Part shown: positions 6,388-6,398 of the stretch, piece by piece
How positions within the stretch are numbered: the first letter of the stretch is position 1
Layout of the letters: each line of letters begins with the position of its first letter
DNA from: Candidatus Poribacteria bacterium
Lineage (GTDB): Bacteria; Poribacteria; WGA-4E; WGA-3G
Length of the DNA stretch: 6,398 nt
NCBI GenBank assembly: GCA_009835515.1
Contig: VXXH01000642.1
Location: forward strand, 1-6,398
Direction of reading: 5' to 3'
Position numbers and translations under genes: made by a program
The notes under the pieces: generated by a model
Told to the model about the DNA's origin: nothing
What the model saw: only the letters and a program-made list of their open reading frames with translations
Database searches by the model: none

Positions 6388-6398
6388 CATCTACCGAA

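Overview
The window comes from a bacterial chromosome, most likely Gram-negative, because it encodes a signal-peptide-bearing outer-membrane barrel protein. The mix of a CBM9-like/DUF5916 barrel protein, a mandelate racemase/muconate lactonizing-type enzyme and a DUF1854-linked ABC exporter, at about half G+C by eye, recalls Candidatus Poribacteria or related environmental lineages. That lineage call is inference from gene content and could be wrong. Every supported gene lies on the minus strand, so transcription runs from the right edge towards the left. Long open frames on the plus strand are antisense shadows.

Reading in the direction of transcription: a strong extended -10 promoter at the right edge (about 6379-6387) drives a 745-residue outer-membrane protein with an N-terminal CBM9/DOMON-like domain and a DUF5916 barrel (4111-6348). 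A 123-base gap follows, filled largely by a cluster of TAACTGR heptamers in both orientations that can fold into hairpins (4025-4096). Next is an enolase-superfamily sugar-acid dehydratase-like enzyme (2869-3987) with an excellent ribosome binding site. After an 88-base gap comes a tightly packed three-gene cluster: a 73-residue zinc-ribbon protein (2559-2780), a 773-residue ABC exporter half-transporter with an unusual cytosolic N-terminal extension that ends in its own zinc ribbon (216-2537), and the start of a DUF1854-type protein (1-214) that runs off the left edge.

The last three genes look like one transcription unit. Their gaps are 21 and 1 bases, and the DUF1854 start is translationally coupled to the ABC stop. 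They probably form one export system in which the DUF1854 protein is a partner of the transporter. The exported substrate cannot be read from the sequence. In some proteobacteria, as I recall, similar ABC/DUF1854 pairs lie beside cyanophycin genes, but no cyanophycin gene is visible here. The barrel protein and the dehydratase could work together in surface binding and catabolism of a carbohydrate or sugar acid, but only adjacency and shared strand support this. No RNA genes, CRISPR arrays, insertion sequences or convincing intrinsic terminators were seen, and there is no gene-free stretch longer than 300 bases.
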